Assembly: GCA_035686365.1 (NCBI GenBank)
Contig: DASRZM010000089.1
Span: 1-14,950, forward strand
DNA length: 14,950 nt
Reading direction: 5' to 3'
Source: DASRZM01 sp035686365
Lineage (GTDB): Bacteria; Pseudomonadota; Gammaproteobacteria; Xanthomonadales; Xanthomonadaceae
Part shown: piece after piece, positions 1 through 5,942 of the stretch
Position numbering within the stretch: position 1 is the stretch's first letter
Layout of the letters: each line of letters starts with the position of its first letter
The notes under the pieces: model-generated
Databases searched by the model: none
What the model was told of the DNA's origin: nothing
Seen by the model: the letters and a program-made list of their open reading frames with translations, nothing else
Position numbers and translations under genes: made by a program

Positions 1-16
1 ACCAGGCCCCGCAGGG

Positions 17-72
17 GGCGCGCACAGGGATGTGCGCGCCTTTGCGCCGCGACAGGATGTCGCGTCGCAAAG
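17..72. repeat. Two adjacent strong hairpins, REP-like
   Basis: Two near-perfect inverted repeats lie back to back downstream of aroB. The first has 10-bp arms (17-26 with 31-40) closing a GGGA loop. The second has arms 40-54 with 58-72, 14 pairs and one C/T mismatch, closing a GGA loop. Both have the same core at the tip, ACA-GG(G)A-TGT, so they look like two copies of one hairpin type, as in dimeric REP elements. There is no T-run on either strand, so classical intrinsic termination is not indicated, although the structure could stop or protect the aroB transcript. The REP assignment is an inference from structure. Confidence 0.55.
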
Positions 73-109
73 CCCGGCCGACCGCCGCGGACCTGCTGCG
101 CGTCGCGCG

Positions 110-132
110 GCAGGCGCGAGGACAGCGCCTGC
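110..132. repeat. Inverted repeat downstream of aroB
   Basis: Perfect 8-bp arms (110-117 and 125-132) enclose a 7-nt loop. If one base (109) bulges out, five more G-C pairs extend the stem outward (104-108 with 133-137). Together with the hairpins at 17-72 it fills the 241-base region downstream of aroB, in which I see no convincing coding sequence. It could act in 3'-end formation of the aroK-aroB transcript, but no T-run follows. Confidence 0.35.
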
Positions 133-241
133 GCGCGATCCCGGCGCGGCGACGCTCGGCCCACCACGAAGTGAGGGAGGTGACCTCAAGAACGCGCGAT
201 TTCGGCGCGGCGTCGCGCGGCCCGCCACGGAGCGACGCCGA

Positions 242-1333
242 TCAGCCCGCCAGCACCGCGCGGATGTCGGCCTCGTCGACGCCGGCGACGACCTCGGCGG
301 CGCCGATGCCGCGCCACAGCACGAGGCGCAGCGTCCCGGATACGGTTTTCTTGTCCAGCCGCATCGCCTGCAGCAGCGCATCGGGATCGAGCCCGGCCGC
401 GCTGCGCGTGGGCAGCGCCAGCGCCTGCAGGGCCTGCTCCAGGCGCTCGGCATCGGCCGGGTCGGCGCGTCCCAGTCGTGCCGACAGCCGCGCCGCCGCG
501 ACCATGCCGACCGCGACCGCCTCTCCGTGCAGGACCGCGCCGTAGCCGGCGCAGGCTTCGATCGCGTGGCCGAAGCTGTGGCCGAAGTTGAGCAGGGCGC
601 GTTCGCCGCGCTCGGTCTCGTCGCGCGCGACGATCCCGGCCTTGTGCCGGCAGCACGACTCGATCGCAGTGGCCAGGGCGTCGGGATCGCGCGCCAGCAG
701 GTCCGGCGCGTGCGCCTGCACCCAGTCGAAGAACGGTCGATCGCCGATCGCGCCGTACTTGAGGACCTCGGCCAGGCCGGCGCGCAGTTCGCGGTCGGGC
801 AGGGTCGCGAGGGTGCCGATGTCGGCCAGCACGGCGACCGGCTGGTGGAAGGCGCCGACCAGGTTCTTGCCCTGCGGCAGGTTCACAGCGGTCTTGCCGC
901 CGACCGAGGAATCGACCATGGCCAACAGCGTGGTAGGCAGCTGCAGGAAGTCGACACCGCGCATCCAGCAGGCGGCGGCAAAGCCGGCCAGGTCGCCGAT
1001 CACGCCGCCGCCGAGCGCCACGACGGTGGCATCGCGGCTGGCGCCCAGCGCGGCCAGTGCGCCGAATACGCGTTCGCAGCCCTGCAGCGACTTGTGCGCC
1101 TCGCCGGGGGGCAGTTCCAGGCAGGCCACCCTGCGTCCAGCCTGGCGCAGGGACGAGAGCACCGGGGCGGCGTACAGCGGTGCGACGTTGGCGTCGCTCA
1201 CCACCAGCACGTGGCGACCCCGCACGTGGCGGACGAGCCGGCCTGCATCGGCGAGCAGGCCCGCGCCGATCACGATGGGATATCTGCGGCTTCCCAGTTC
1301 GACCTCGACCTGGCGCACGCGCTCAGCCGGCAT
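242..1333 (-). CDS. aroB: 3-dehydroquinate synthase AroB
   Basis: A 363-residue protein matching AroB, the second enzyme of the shikimate pathway (DAHP to 3-dehydroquinate; needs NAD+ and a divalent metal; cytosolic). Visible family motifs are the NAD-binding GGGVIGDLAGF (108-118), DSSVGGKTAVN (141-151), GLAEVLKYG (186-194), NFGHSFGHAIE (249-259) and HGEAVAVGM (269-277). The expected metal ligands are E189, H252 and H269. Length is normal for the family. The reading frame is open upstream to 1414, but that extension lies inside aroK and has no AroB character, so the ATG at 1333 is preferred. It overlaps the 3' end of aroK by 11 bp, implying translational coupling in an aroK-aroB operon, a common bacterial arrangement. 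Confidence 0.96.
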   Translation of the reverse strand: MPAERVRQVEVELGSRRYPIVIGAGLLADAGRLVRHVRGRHVLVVSDANVAPLYAAPVLSSLRQAGRRVACLELPPGEAHKSLQGCERVFGALAALGASRDATVVALGGGVIGDLAGFAAACWMRGVDFLQLPTTLLAMVDSSVGGKTAVNLPQGKNLVGAFHQPVAVLADIGTLATLPDRELRAGLAEVLKYGAIGDRPFFDWVQAHAPDLLARDPDALATAIESCCRHKAGIVARDETERGERALLNFGHSFGHAIEACAGYGAVLHGEAVAVGMVAAARLSARLGRADPADAERLEQALQALALPTRSAAGLDPDALLQAMRLDKKTVSGTLRLVLWRGIGAAEVVAGVDEADIRAVLAG

Positions 1334-1892
1334 CGGGAACCACCGGCTGGCCGGTGACGCCGCTGTGGGCACGCAAGGCCTCCAGTACACGCTCGCAGGA
1401 TTGCTCCACGGCAAGTCCTCCGGTGTCCACCACCAGGTCAGCGAGCGCGGCGTAGATCGGGTCGCGCTGCCGCGCCATTTCCTTCAGCCGTTCGTCGCGA
1501 TCGGGCGTGGCCAGCAGCGGCCGCGTGCGGTCGCGCTGCAGGCGGCGCAGCTGCTGCGCGACCGAGGTGCGCAGCCACACCACCAGGCCGGCCCGCGACA
1601 GCGCATCGCGGTTGGCCGGGTCGAGCACGGCGCCGCCGCCGGTGGCGATCACCTGTCCGGACCCGGCGCACAGGCGCGCCAGTGCCTCGCGTTCGCGGCG
1701 GCGGAATCCGGGCTCGCCCTCGATTTCGAAGATCAGGTTGACGCTGGCGCCGGTGCGCTGTTCCAGCGACTGGTCCAGGTCGACGAAGTCCATGCCCAGC
1801 GCCTGCGCCAGGCGCCGGCCGATGGAGGTCTTGCCGGCGCCCATGGGGCCGATCAGCACCAGATTGCGGGCCCGCAAGGCGGAGGCGTTCAT
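1323..1892 (-). CDS. aroK: Shikimate kinase AroK
   Basis: A 189-residue shikimate kinase (shikimate + ATP to shikimate 3-phosphate, cytosolic). It shows the Walker A loop GPMGAGKT (15-22), the shikimate-binding DLD (38-40), GFRRRE (62-67), the GGG loop (85-87) and a lid segment around RPLL (124-127), in the usual order and spacing. The chosen ATG at 1892 lies 9 residues before the first beta-strand. A longer frame to 1937 exists but adds a sequence without family character. It is the first gene of the aroK-aroB pair. No Shine-Dalgarno sequence precedes the ATG, but a TAGCAT hexamer ends 7 nt upstream, suggesting a leaderless transcript. It is divergent from the exosortase gene, with 44 bp between the two starts. 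Confidence 0.96.
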   Translation of the reverse strand: MNASALRARNLVLIGPMGAGKTSIGRRLAQALGMDFVDLDQSLEQRTGASVNLIFEIEGEPGFRRREREALARLCAGSGQVIATGGGAVLDPANRDALSRAGLVVWLRTSVAQQLRRLQRDRTRPLLATPDRDERLKEMARQRDPIYAALADLVVDTGGLAVEQSCERVLEALRAHSGVTGQPVVPDAG

Positions 1893-1899
1893 CGCGGCG

Positions 1900-1909
1900 A
1901 TGCTAGCAT
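1900..1909. promoter_or_regulatory. Palindromic -10-like element between aroK and exosortase gene
   Basis: The 10-bp perfect palindrome ATGCTAGCAT sits in the 44-bp gap between the divergent aroK and exosortase genes. Because it is palindromic, a TAGCAT hexamer (TAnnnT, -10-like) occurs on both strands. On the minus strand it ends 7 nt before the aroK ATG, so transcription would start at or next to the start codon. On the plus strand it would give a leader of about 20 nt for the exosortase gene. No good -35 is visible on either side, so this is a proposal only. Confidence 0.4.
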
Positions 1910-1936
1910 TGGCCGCCTTTTCCACACCGCTGCGCA

Positions 1937-2443
1937 ATGTTCCGTTTCTTCGCCCTGTTCCTGGTCCTGCTGATCGGCCTGTTCTCGCTGCGCATCACCA
2001 ATTTCGTGCGCGAGTGGGTGACCGTCCCGTTCACCGGGCTGCTGGCCGACGTCAGCGGGTTCCTGATCAAGCTGTTCGACAGCGGCGTCGCCACCGAGGG
2101 CGTGATCATCCGCAGCATCGAGAACGGGTTTGCGGTGGCGATCGCGCCGGGCTGCGACGGCATCGAGGCGGTGATCATCCTGGTGGCGGCGATCGCCGCC
2201 TTCCCGGCTCCGATCAAGCACAAGCTGACCGGTATCGGCATCGGGTTCCTGGCGATCCAGGCGCTGAACCTGGTGCGCATCATCAGCCTGTTCTACCTGG
2301 GGCAATGGAACAAGACCGCGTTCGACTGGTTCCACCTGTACCTGTGGCAGGCGCTGATCGTGCTCGATGCGCTGGCGGTGTGGCTGATCTGGCTGCGCTA
2401 CCTGCCCCGGCGGACCCGCCTGGCCGCCACTGCCGGCGCGTGA
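1937..2443 (+). CDS. Exosortase-family membrane transpeptidase (XrtH-like)
   Basis: A 168-residue, very hydrophobic protein with about four to five membrane segments and a basic C-terminal tail. It has the three hallmark residues of the exosortase/archaeosortase family in order: Cys in APGCDGIEA (C73), Arg in LNLVRIISL (R114) and His in FDWFHLYLW (H133). Such enzymes cleave C-terminal sorting tags of exported proteins in the inner membrane. The short single-domain form resembles exosortase H (substrates with IPTLxxWG-CTERM tags); XrtM or another small subfamily is possible. No protein with such a tag is visible in this window. The ATG at 1937 has no clear Shine-Dalgarno. The stop codon overlaps the start of the next gene (GTGA), indicating an operon with the SDR. 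Confidence 0.85.
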   Translation: MFRFFALFLVLLIGLFSLRITNFVREWVTVPFTGLLADVSGFLIKLFDSGVATEGVIIRSIENGFAVAIAPGCDGIEAVIILVAAIAAFPAPIKHKLTGIGIGFLAIQALNLVRIISLFYLGQWNKTAFDWFHLYLWQALIVLDALAVWLIWLRYLPRRTRLAATAGA

Positions 2444-3270
2444 GCGCGACGCGGCAGCGGGCACTGATCGCCGGCTGCGGAGCGGTCGGTATCCGGCTCG
2501 CGCGGCGCCTGGCCGGGCAGGGTGTCGAGGTGTTCGCGCTCTCGCGCAGCGGGCGCGGCGGCGACGGGGGCGTGCGCACCGTGCGCGCCGACCTGGGCGA
2601 TCCGGTCTCGCTCTCGCAGTTGCCGGCGCGCCTGGATTCGGTCTTCTACCTGCCGGCCCCCGACGTGCGCACTGCGCAGGCCTACCGGCGGGTATTCGTG
2701 GAGGGCGTACGCAATCTCGTGCACGCACTTCCCGCTCCACCACGGCGTTTCGTGTTCGTATCCTCCACCGCGGTCCACGGAGAGGACGCCGGCGAGTGGA
2801 TCGACGAGACCACGCTGCCGGCGCCGGCGGATTTCAACGGCGAGGTCCTGCTGCAGGCCGAGCGCCAGATCCGGCAACTGCTGCCCGGGGCGATCATCGC
2901 GCGGCTGGCCGGGCTGTACGGCCCCGGCCGCGTACGCATGCTGCGCCGGGCCCGGGCCGGCGAACCGGGGGCGCCGCGCTGGGGCAACAGGATCCACCTC
3001 GAGGATGCCGCCGCAGCGCTCGCCCACCTGGCCGACGCGGGTGGCGAGGACCGCCTGTACCTGGTTTCCGACGGCCACCCGGCGCGTGACGACCAGGTCC
3101 TGGCGTGGCTGCGCGAGCGCATGGGCCTGCCCGACGTGGCGGTGCCCGACGGTCCCGAGTGCGGGCGCCGGATCGCGGCCGGACGCCTGCTCGCGACCGG
3201 CTTCGTGCCGGCGTTCCCCGACTTCCGTGCGGGCCATGCGCCGCTCATCGGCGATGAACGGTCAGATTGA
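2440..3270 (+). CDS. YeeZ-like atypical SDR, NAD(P)-dependent oxidoreductase/epimerase family
   Basis: A 276-residue Rossmann-fold protein of the extended/atypical short-chain dehydrogenase class. The N-terminus has GCGAVG (12-17) after a short beta-strand, as expected for NAD(P) binding. FVFVSSTAVHGEDAGEW matches the serine-containing strand of nucleotide-sugar epimerases, and ARLAGLYGPGR is a typical later motif. The YxxxK catalytic pair is absent: the equivalent stretch reads FNGEV before LLQAE. This is the pattern of the YeeZ group (which has SGRAVLEAE there), so dehydratase or epimerase activity should not be assumed. The start is the GTG at 2440, overlapping the exosortase stop by 4 bases. 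The frame is open far upstream but lacks family similarity there. The substrate is unknown. Confidence 0.85.
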   Translation: MSATRQRALIAGCGAVGIRLARRLAGQGVEVFALSRSGRGGDGGVRTVRADLGDPVSLSQLPARLDSVFYLPAPDVRTAQAYRRVFVEGVRNLVHALPAPPRRFVFVSSTAVHGEDAGEWIDETTLPAPADFNGEVLLQAERQIRQLLPGAIIARLAGLYGPGRVRMLRRARAGEPGAPRWGNRIHLEDAAAALAHLADAGGEDRLYLVSDGHPARDDQVLAWLRERMGLPDVAVPDGPECGRRIAAGRLLATGFVPAFPDFRAGHAPLIGDERSD

Positions 3271-3293
3271 CGCGACGAACGGGTTGCTATAGA
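3267..3293 (+). promoter_or_regulatory. Putative sigma-70 promoter for the dodecin gene
   Basis: TTGACG (3267-3272, overlapping the stop codon of the SDR gene) and TATAGA (3288-3293) resemble -35 and -10 boxes separated by 15 bp, slightly short of the optimum. Transcription would start near 3300, within or just before the hairpin at 3295-3319, giving a leader of about 40 nt before the dodecin start. Proposed from sequence only. Confidence 0.4.
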
Positions 3294-3294
3294 C

Positions 3295-3319
3295 CGGAAC
3301 CCGGGGCCACTGGGTTCCG
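3295..3319 (+). promoter_or_regulatory. Hairpin in the dodecin 5' leader
   Basis: Perfect 8-bp arms CGGAACCC (3295-3302) and GGGTTCCG (3312-3319) enclose a 9-nt loop. The hairpin ends four bases before the purine-rich Shine-Dalgarno GGGGAGAG (3323-3330), which is 7 nt from the GTG start. It could be an operator at DNA level or an RNA stem that stabilises the leader or affects ribosome access. No T-run follows, so it is not a terminator. Confidence 0.4.
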
Positions 3320-3337
3320 ATCGGGGAGAGTTGAGCC

Positions 3338-3544
3338 GTGTCCACCGTCGCCAAGGTGATCGAACTGTCCGCTGCATCCAGCCGCGGCATCGAGGACGCC
3401 GTCCAGACCGGACTGACCCGATGCGCGCAGTCGGTCAAGAACATCCGCAGTGCCTGGATCAACGAGATCTCGGCAGTCACAGACGACGAGGGGAAGGTGG
3501 TCGAATGGCGCGTGAACATGCGCATCAATTTCCTGGTCGACTGA
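3338..3544 (+). CDS. Dodecin family flavin-binding protein
   Basis: A 68-residue protein of dodecin length and pattern: an N-terminal strand VAKVIEL (4-10), one helix (about 16-34), then two strands ending NMRINFLVD. Dodecins form hollow dodecamers in the cytosol that bind and store flavins. The flavin-stacking tryptophan is present (W40 in SAWINEI). The glutamine of the classical YQVTLKV strand is replaced (EWRVNMRI, R58), as I recall for a second bacterial dodecin group, so ligand preference may differ. The start is GTG at 3338, preceded by the strong Shine-Dalgarno GGGGAGAG (3323-3330). It is probably cotranscribed with the response regulator downstream, 14 bp away or overlapping it, depending on that gene's start. 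Confidence 0.9.
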   Translation: MSTVAKVIELSAASSRGIEDAVQTGLTRCAQSVKNIRSAWINEISAVTDDEGKVVEWRVNMRINFLVD

Positions 3545-3558
3545 ACCCGCCCGGACCC

Positions 3559-4257
3559 GTGTCGGATGCGACCAGCGTCGTGGGCGTCCTCGAGGACGAC
3601 CCGGACCAGTCCATGCTGTTCCGGCACTGGCTGGAAGCGGCCGGCTTCTTCACGCGCACCTATGAAAGCGCGACCGACTTCCGGCGCCGGCTCGGTGGCG
3701 AGTCGGTCGATCTGCTCGTGCTGGACTGGAACCTTCCCGACGAGAGCGGATTCGACGTGCTGCAATGGCTGCGCGACTCGGGCAACGTGCGCCTGCCGGT
3801 GCTGTTCCTGACCGCGCGCAACCAGGAGGACGATATCGTCTCGGCCTTGCGCTCGGGCGCCGACGACTACCTGACCAAGCCGCCGAAGAAAGGCGAGCTG
3901 CTGGCGCGCGTGGGCGCGCTGCTTCGGCGCGTGGGCCTGCAGGAGGAGGCGCTGCCCGCCGAGGAGGTGCCGCCGTACCGCATCGACCCGGCGCGGCGCC
4001 GCATCACCCTGGACGGGCGCGAGATCGTGCTCACCGACCGTGAGTTCGACCTCGCCTATTTCCTGTTCCGGCGCCGCGGTCGCGTACTCAGCCGCGAAAC
4101 CCTGCTCGACGGCGTGTGGAAGCTGCGTGCCGGCGTGGCCACGCGCACGCTCGATACCCACGTCAGCCGCGTGCGCAAGAAGCTGGCGCTGACCGGCGAG
4201 CACGGCTGGCGCCTGAGCGCCGTCTACCAGCACGGCTACCGCCTCGAGCAGCTCTGA
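3559..4257 (+). CDS. OmpR/PhoB-type response regulator without adjacent kinase
   Basis: A 232-residue two-component response regulator. The receiver domain (about 7-122) shows the acidic pair D13/D14, the phosphoacceptor D56 in LLVLDWNLP, T85 and K107 in YLTKPPK. The C-terminal winged-helix DNA-binding domain (about 138-230) contains LTDREFDLAYFLF, a recognition-helix segment TRTLDTHVSRVRKKL and the wing GYRLEQL. No histidine kinase is adjacent, so partner and regulon are unknown. Start choice: GTG at 3559 gives a normal receiver N-terminus but lacks a ribosome binding site. An in-frame ATG at 3505, inside the dodecin gene, has a good site (GGGGAAGGTGG, 3490-3500) and would add 18 residues (MAREHAHQF...). 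Either start implies coupling to the dodecin gene. Confidence 0.93.
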   Translation: MSDATSVVGVLEDDPDQSMLFRHWLEAAGFFTRTYESATDFRRRLGGESVDLLVLDWNLPDESGFDVLQWLRDSGNVRLPVLFLTARNQEDDIVSALRSGADDYLTKPPKKGELLARVGALLRRVGLQEEALPAEEVPPYRIDPARRRITLDGREIVLTDREFDLAYFLFRRRGRVLSRETLLDGVWKLRAGVATRTLDTHVSRVRKKLALTGEHGWRLSAVYQHGYRLEQL

Positions 4258-4282
4258 GCGGCCCGCGGCGTCACGTTGCCGG

Positions 4283-4307
4283 GTGGGAGCGGCCCATGGC
4301 CGCGACC
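4283..4307. repeat. REP-like element (GTGGGAGCGG...CCGCGACC)
   Basis: The gap between two convergent genes holds GTGGGAGCGGCC, then CAT-type loop bases, then GGCCGCGACC. The 6-bp stem is 4289-4294 with 4298-4303, loop CAT. This head plus stem matches the pattern of the repetitive extragenic palindromes of Pseudomonas and relatives, which begin TGTGGGAGCGG and end CCGCGA. Its place between two converging stop codons is typical for REPs, where it may affect transcript 3' ends. The family match is from memory; copy number in the genome was not tested. Confidence 0.6.
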
Positions 4308-4339
4308 GGGCGCCTCGGCAGCCCGCTCCTGGAAGCCCG

Positions 4340-5173
4340 TCACGCCCAGTGCAAGGCGCCGGGCCTGCGCCTGCGGTCCAGCGCGACCGTGGCGTCCGCG
4401 ATCGTGGGCAGGGTGCGCAGCGCCTGCCGGCTGACCCGTTCGAAGAACAGCACGAAGCGCTCGACCTGTGCGCGGTCCATCGCGCGCCGGCCGGGGTTCG
4501 TCGCCTGCAGGGTGCGTTCCTGCTGCCAGCGCCAGTGGCGTACGACCTCGAACCCGGGCGCCTGCAGCAGCAGCAGTCGTGGCAGTCGCCGCCACAGCGG
4601 CGCGTAGTCGCGCGCGAGCGACTCGTTGACGTACCTGCGCCACAGGCCCTGGGAATCTTCGTTGCGCTCGAGCGCATTGACCGGCGCCCGCAGGTCGGCG
4701 GACGGCTCCGCCGGCACCTTCAGGAACCAGCCTTCGAACACGATCAGCCGGACCGGCCCGCGCACCACCGGCCAGCGCGAGGGCGGCAGCCGGCGGTCGG
4801 CGATCTTGTCGAAGCGCGGGAGGCGCACCGGGGCGCCTGCGGCCAGTGCATCGAGCACCTCACAGGCCAGCGCGACCTCGTGCGTGCCCGGCGGCCCGCG
4901 CGTGGCCAGCAGCGGATGCACGGCGCGGCCCAGCGCCAGGCGCTGCCGGCGGCCCAGGTAGAAGTCGTCGATCGACACGGCGAGGGCCGGCACCCCGGCG
5001 CGGCCGGCTGCGTCCACGATCTGGGCAGCCAGGGTCGACTTTCCCGAACCCTGCAGGCCGGTGATCGCCAGCACGGCTGGACCGGTCCCGCACGGCAGCG
5101 TCGAGCGCAGCAATGCGTCGACGAAGCCGGGCGCGTAGCCTCGTGGCAGGTTCCGGTGTGCGCGTGCGTTCAC
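4340..5173 (-). CDS. P-loop kinase, D-glycerate 3-kinase (GLYK/Tda10) family
   Basis: A 277-residue P-loop kinase of the phosphoribulokinase/uridine kinase fold. It shows Walker A GLQGSGKST (39-47), SIDDFYLGRRQR (67-78), TRGPPGTHE (91-99), FDKIADRR (121-128), FEGW (146-149) and a C-terminal NPGRRAMDRAQVERFV segment, the order seen in plant-type D-glycerate 3-kinase and yeast Tda10. The likely reaction is D-glycerate to 3-phosphoglycerate; bacterial homologues are often listed only as kinase. The start is uncertain. GTG at 5173 has no Shine-Dalgarno but a TAGCCT hexamer ends 7 nt upstream, exactly as at aroK. ATG at 5212 (13 more residues) and TTG at 5179 are alternatives. It is divergent from pdxH, and its 3' end converges on the response regulator across a REP-like element. 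Confidence 0.88.
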   Translation of the reverse strand: MNARAHRNLPRGYAPGFVDALLRSTLPCGTGPAVLAITGLQGSGKSTLAAQIVDAAGRAGVPALAVSIDDFYLGRRQRLALGRAVHPLLATRGPPGTHEVALACEVLDALAAGAPVRLPRFDKIADRRLPPSRWPVVRGPVRLIVFEGWFLKVPAEPSADLRAPVNALERNEDSQGLWRRYVNESLARDYAPLWRRLPRLLLLQAPGFEVVRHWRWQQERTLQATNPGRRAMDRAQVERFVLFFERVSRQALRTLPTIADATVALDRRRRPGALHWA

Positions 5174-5177
5174 GCAC
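5164..5177. promoter_or_regulatory. Inverted repeat in the kinase/pdxH divergent region
   Basis: Perfect 6-bp arms GTGCGT and ACGCAC flank a TC centre. The palindrome spans the proposed GTG start of the kinase gene and lies about 50 bp upstream of pdxH. It has the size and symmetry of an operator for a dimeric regulator, but may equally be chance in GC-rich sequence that is partly coding. Confidence 0.3.
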
Positions 5178-5180
5178 AAT

Positions 5181-5186
5181 AGGCTA
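5181..5186 (-). promoter_or_regulatory. Possible -10 hexamer of the kinase gene
   Basis: On the minus strand TAGCCT (TAnnnT) ends 7 nt before the GTG at 5173, the same geometry as TAGCAT before aroK. Transcription from it would begin at the start codon and give a leaderless mRNA, consistent with the lack of a Shine-Dalgarno. No convincing -35 is visible. Confidence 0.3.
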
Positions 5187-5227
5187 TCGCGCGATCCGCG
5201 CGCTGACCGCATCAGGCCATGGAGTCG

Positions 5228-5821
5228 ATGACCGACCTGTACGCCGAGGCCCTGCTGACCTTCCGCGAACTGCTGGACGCGGCGCGCGTGGCCGGCGACC
5301 CGGAGCCCACGGCGATGACCCTGGCCACCGCCGGAGCGGACGGGCGCGTGTCCGCGCGCGTGGTCCTGCTGAAGGCATTCGACGAGCGTGGCTTCGTCTT
5401 CTACAGCAACACCCGCAGCCGCAAGGGGCGGCAGCTGGCGGCCAATGCGCACTGCGCGCTGTGCTTCCTGTGGAAGCGGCTGCGCGAGGGGGTGCAGGTG
5501 CGCATCGAGGGCGCGGTCGAGCGCGTTTCCGACGCCGAGGCGGACGCCTACTTCGGCTCGCGTCCGCGCGTGTCCCAGCTGGGCGCCTGGGCCTCCAAGC
5601 AGTCGGCGACCCTGCCGCAGCGGCGCTTCTTCGACGAGCGCATGGAGCAACTCCAGGCGCGCTACGAGGGCCAGCCGGTGCCGCGACCGCCGCACTGGAC
5701 CGGATACCGGGTGCGGCCGGACCTGATCGAGTTCTGGTACGGCGCCCAGTTCCGGCTGCACGACCGCGACCTGTACGAGTTGCGGGAGGGAAGGTGGCGC
5801 AAGCGCAAGCTGTATCCGTAG
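5228..5821 (+). CDS. pdxH: Pyridoxamine/pyridoxine 5'-phosphate oxidase PdxH
   Basis: A 197-residue FMN-dependent oxidase that converts pyridoxine or pyridoxamine 5'-phosphate to pyridoxal 5'-phosphate (cytosolic homodimer). Recognisable segments are SARVVLLKAFDERGFVFYSN (42-61, FMN and phosphate binding), RKGRQLAAN (65-73), SRPRVSQLGAWASKQS (111-126), RVRPDLIEFWYGAQFRLHDR (161-180) and the C-terminal WRKRKLYP, in the family order. The start at 5228 gives MTDLYAEAL, matching my memory of xanthomonad PdxH. An in-frame ATG at 5219 would add three residues. It is monocistronic here: divergent kinase upstream, non-coding repeats downstream. yggS, which manages pyridoxal phosphate, lies 2.5 kb away. 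Confidence 0.95.
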   Translation: MTDLYAEALLTFRELLDAARVAGDPEPTAMTLATAGADGRVSARVVLLKAFDERGFVFYSNTRSRKGRQLAANAHCALCFLWKRLREGVQVRIEGAVERVSDAEADAYFGSRPRVSQLGAWASKQSATLPQRRFFDERMEQLQARYEGQPVPRPPHWTGYRVRPDLIEFWYGAQFRLHDRDLYELREGRWRKRKLYP

Positions 5822-5829
5822 GGGCCCTC

Positions 5830-5928
5830 GTCGTGAACCTTTGCGCAGGGCTGCGTGCCAGCTTCGGGATTGCTTCCACAACCCCCATCATCGACTCGCT
5901 GCGCGAGTCGATGATCGCCCCCTTGACT
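5830..5928. repeat. 99-bp direct repeat, copy 1
   Basis: This segment aligns without gaps to 5943-6041, about 81 of 99 positions identical by hand alignment, with the best-conserved stretch CCACAACCCCCATCA ahead of a hairpin and GATCGCCCCCTTGACT behind it. The hairpin has 13-bp perfect arms (5887-5899 with 5903-5915) and a TGC loop. The repeat starts 8 bp after pdxH and contains no credible coding sequence. It looks like a dispersed intergenic element present here in tandem. Confidence 0.75.
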
Positions 5929-5942
5929 ACGTAGGAGGTGGT

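Noticed and set aside
32..1357. Long plus-strand open frame (441 codons) opposite aroB
   Set aside because: It is the antisense shadow of aroB in GC-rich DNA. The peptide is rich in Arg/Gly/Ala without family motifs, while the opposite strand encodes a complete AroB.
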